DNA from: Chloroflexota bacterium
Lineage (GTDB): Bacteria; Chloroflexota; Dehalococcoidia; Lucifugimonadales; JADFKI01
Direction of reading: 5' to 3'
DNA: 6,430 bases
NCBI GenBank assembly: GCA_022565015.1
Contig: JADFKI010000217.1
Coordinates: 1-6,430, forward strand
Shown here one piece after another: positions 5,978 to 6,430 of the stretch. Each line of letters opens with the position of its first letter. The stretch's first letter is position 1. The translations under genes and the position numbers were made by a program. A model generated the notes under the pieces. It saw only the letters and a program-made list of their open reading frames with translations, ran no database searches and had not been told where the DNA came from.

Positions 5978-6002
5978 GAAGCCATTCACGACAACAACAC
6001 AG

Positions 6003-6024
6003 CGCCGCGACCGAAATTGCGGCG
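6003..6024. terminator. Hairpin between convergent genes
   Basis: CGCCGC (6003-6008) pairs exactly with GCGGCG (6019-6024) across a 10-base loop. It lies in the 81-base gap between the AlbA_2 gene and the minus-strand aldo/keto reductase. Read on the minus strand, the stem is followed by the T-rich TGTGTTGTTGT. It is thus a modest terminator candidate for the reductase; on the plus strand no U-tract follows. Confidence 0.35.
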
Positions 6025-6058
6025 GCATCGAGAAACGCGGCAAAAGCTGAAGGGTTCG

Positions 6059-6430
6059 TTAAAGTGCAGCCCAGGTGCCTTCGAGCTTGACCAGGGCATC
6101 AGCGGGCAGCGGGCCCTTGTTGGTGTAGGTGACGGCCTGCTCCAGCTGATCGAAGCTCGAGAGCCCCACGAGGGCCGTGGACAGGCTTTCGCTGCTTATG
6201 GCAAACCTGATAGCCGCCTCGACGAGACTGTCCACGTAGCCGTCATTTACCAAGAATTCAAACACACTGGTCCTTGCTATGTCCTCGTCCAGAGACCTGC
6301 CCGTCGCCATGGGCGCCACGTTCTGCGCAGCGATCGGGTGCCGAGCCGAGCTGCCGGTTAGAGCCCCCGCAGCGAGTATGCGGATGGCCACCGTGCCGAT
6401 GCCCTTCTGGGCAGCCTTCTGCATGAGTCC
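6059..6430 (-). CDS. Aldo/keto reductase, C-terminal part (truncated by window edge)
   Basis: The last 123 residues of an aldo/keto reductase-fold oxidoreductase (PF00248); the frame is open to the right edge, so the internal Met at 6424 is not the start. Seen: KGIGTVAIRILAAGALTG, the late barrel strand and following loop typical of bacterial members; SLVEAAIRFAISSESLSTALVG followed by LSSFDQLEQAV, the region that holds the NADPH 2'-phosphate-binding loop and helix; and the final NKGPLPADALVKLEG helix. The catalytic Asp-Tyr-Lys-His residues belong to the N-terminal half outside the window, so activity cannot be checked. Members reduce aldehydes or ketones with NADPH, in the cytoplasm; the substrate is unknown. 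It faces the split AlbA_2 gene tail to tail, with 81 bases between stops. GC-rich codon use matches the oxidoreductase at 3710, so both look like resident genes. Confidence 0.88.
   Translation of the reverse strand, partial: GLMQKAAQKGIGTVAIRILAAGALTGSSARHPIAAQNVAPMATGRSLDEDIARTSVFEFLVNDGYVDSLVEAAIRFAISSESLSTALVGLSSFDQLEQAVTYTNKGPLPADALVKLEGTWAAL

Noticed and set aside
6017..6361. 114-residue plus-strand open frame over the aldo/keto reductase
   Set aside because: It is antisense to a recognisable reductase C-terminus and has no family signature.

Overview
The window looks like part of a GC-rich bacterial chromosome. A member of the Chloroflexota (Dehalococcoidia/SAR202-like) is my best guess. 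The guess rests on gene style (PadR plus HAAS-type membrane protein, DegV, DAO-family oxidoreductase, aldo/keto reductase) and on intergenic palindromes carrying a GAGCCTGTCGAA core. No taxonomic marker gene is present, so this is inference.

Layout. Bases 1-149 hold no gene but a dense nest of inverted repeats built on GGTCCG/CGGACC, cut by the left edge. A good sigma70-type promoter (306-334) then leads into a tight three-gene plus-strand operon: a PadR-family repressor (352-705), an eight-helix membrane protein with an N-terminal HAAS-like domain (730-1719), and a DegV fatty-acid-binding protein with a TTG start (1740-2603). It is followed by a possible terminator hairpin and a separate imperfect palindrome (2678-2751). 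A membrane-anchored staphylococcal-nuclease-like protein is on the minus strand (2793-3257). A 452-base gap with three successive stem-loops separates it from a divergent DAO-family FAD oxidoreductase (3710-4840).

The most interesting part is 4904-5977. This AT-richer stretch encodes what looks like one protein of about 357 codons. It has an unrecognised, probably winged-helix N-terminal region and a C-terminal AlbA_2 (Schlafen-type) domain. A single in-frame TAA at 5591-5593 cuts that domain inside its most conserved part. The reading frame is intact on both sides, so this is a nonsense change (or recoding, or a base error), not a frameshift. An AAAGGG sequence and tandem GTG codons directly after the stop would permit reinitiation.

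The window closes with the C-terminal part of a minus-strand aldo/keto reductase (6059-6430), convergent with the split gene and truncated by the window edge.

Functionally, the first three genes probably form a PadR-controlled envelope or lipid-related unit. The two oxidoreductases look like independent catabolic genes. The split AlbA_2 gene looks acquired.
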